Below, one piece after another: positions 52,534-52,971 of a DNA stretch of 52,971 nucleotides. How positions within the stretch are numbered: position 1 is the first letter of the stretch; each line of letters opens with the position of its first letter. The stretch spans positions 1 through 52,971 of the forward strand of contig DVNR01000055.1 of assembly GCA_018714205.1 (NCBI GenBank), read 5' to 3'. The notes beneath the pieces are model-generated. The model worked only from the letters and a program-made list of their open reading frames with translations, ran no database searches and was not told where the DNA came from. This stretch comes from Candidatus Aphodousia faecipullorum (GTDB taxonomy: Bacteria; Pseudomonadota; Gammaproteobacteria; Burkholderiales; Burkholderiaceae_F). Made by a program: the position numbers and the translations under genes.

Positions 52534-52971
52534 ATGATCGGACGAATTCAAGGAAGATTGATTGAAAGCAATCCGCCTCACATCTTGGTTGATGTTCATG
52601 GCGTCGGTTACGAGATTGATGTACCGATGTCAACATTTTATAGCTTACCGAACCTTGGCTCGGAAGTGACTCTTCTCACGCACATGATTGTCCGAGAAGA
52701 CGCTCAATTGCTATATGGCTTTTTAACCGCTGAAGAACGTGAAACCTTTCGGATTCTCCTCAAAGTCTCCGGCATCGGCGCCCGTACGGCATTGGCGGTT
52801 TTATCGGGACTTAGTGTTCCAGATCTTGTGAACGCTGTCGCGCTTCAGGATGCCGCGATTCTGACTCGCGTCCCCGGAATTGGCAAAAAGACCGCGGAGA
52901 GGCTCATTTTGGAACTCAAAGATAAACTCACCGGCGCATTGCCTAATGCCACAGGGCTGACGGCAATGAAT
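52534..52971 (+). CDS. ruvA: Holliday junction DNA helicase subunit RuvA, cut by the window end
   Basis: The first 146 codons of RuvA, open to the last base. ATG at 52534 gives [20 protein letters not shown], the OB-fold start. Both helix-hairpin-helix motifs are present: [18 protein letters not shown] near 77 and [19 protein letters not shown] near 112. The C-terminal domain III, which binds RuvB, lies outside the window. The order ruvC-ruvA is standard and ruvB is expected next. Confidence 0.95.
   Translation, partial: MIGRIQGRLIESNPPHILVDVHGVGYEIDVPMSTFYSLPNLGSEVTLLTHMIVREDAQLLYGFLTAEERETFRILLKVSGIGARTALAVLSGLSVPDLVNAVALQDAAILTRVPGIGKKTAERLILELKDKLTGALPNATGLTAMN

Noticed and set aside
1..52971. 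CRISPR array, prophage, insertion sequence or integrative element
   Set aside because: No regularly spaced repeats, transposase, integrase, phage structural gene or terminal repeats were found; gene content is housekeeping throughout.

Overview
The window looks like ordinary chromosome from a betaproteobacterium of the order Burkholderiales, most likely a gut-associated Sutterellaceae member (Sutterella or Parasutterella type). This is inference. The gene orders accB-accC-prmA-DUF3426-pfkB and yggT/ampD/PP0621/ccsA-like opposite ffh-ruvC-ruvA are Burkholderiales-like. The GC content is moderate for that order. Menaquinone genes, secreted C69 dipeptidases and a lone tricarboxylate-type binding protein suit an asaccharolytic anaerobe. 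I see no rRNA, tRNA, CRISPR, prophage or insertion sequence.

Layout. 1-4.6 kb: a UPF0158 protein, then the polyphosphate pair ppk1-ppx on the minus strand. 4.8-7.6 kb: an Hsp20 chaperone, a solitary XRE protein, an orphan NarL-type response regulator and a Bug-type solute receptor. 7.7-9.9 kb: menB-menE. 9.9-17 kb: a BepA-like periplasmic protease, a ferredoxin/flavodoxin-NADP reductase, a MATE exporter and glnE (minus). 17.2-23.8 kb: a plus-strand envelope run of YhdP, a nitrilase-family amidase, a PlsC-like acyltransferase and a CdsA-like protein. 23.9-28.2 kb: two M20 amidohydrolases of equal length, a MarR regulator and an EamA transporter, arranged around a divergent promoter region with a perfect 16-bp palindrome. 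28.2-31.7 kb: an AT-rich gap with a likely small RNA, then tkt-gap (minus). 32-37.9 kb: two secreted C69 peptidases flanking rsmE and mgtE. 38-42.5 kb: the minus operon mpl-yqiA-marC-rnb. 42.6-43.2 kb: a Vat/CatB-type acetyltransferase interrupted by one in-frame amber codon. 43.5-48.2 kb: accB-accC-prmA-DUF3426-pfkB. 48.2-50.4 kb: ccsA-like, PP0621, ampD and yggT (minus). 50.5-52.97 kb: ffh-ruvC-ruvA, with ruvA cut by the window end.

Themes. Several genes handle peptides and amides: two C69 dipeptidases, two M20 amidohydrolases, a nitrilase-type amidase, and AmpD plus Mpl for murein peptide recycling. Others serve the outer envelope (YhdP, BepA, PlsC/CdsA-like). The less ordinary signals are mostly regulatory: a candidate minus-strand sRNA near 28.3 kb, the MarR palindrome, a possible alternative-pairing leader ahead of mgtE, hairpins in the tkt and accB leaders, and two genes whose start codons directly follow a terminator-like U tract.
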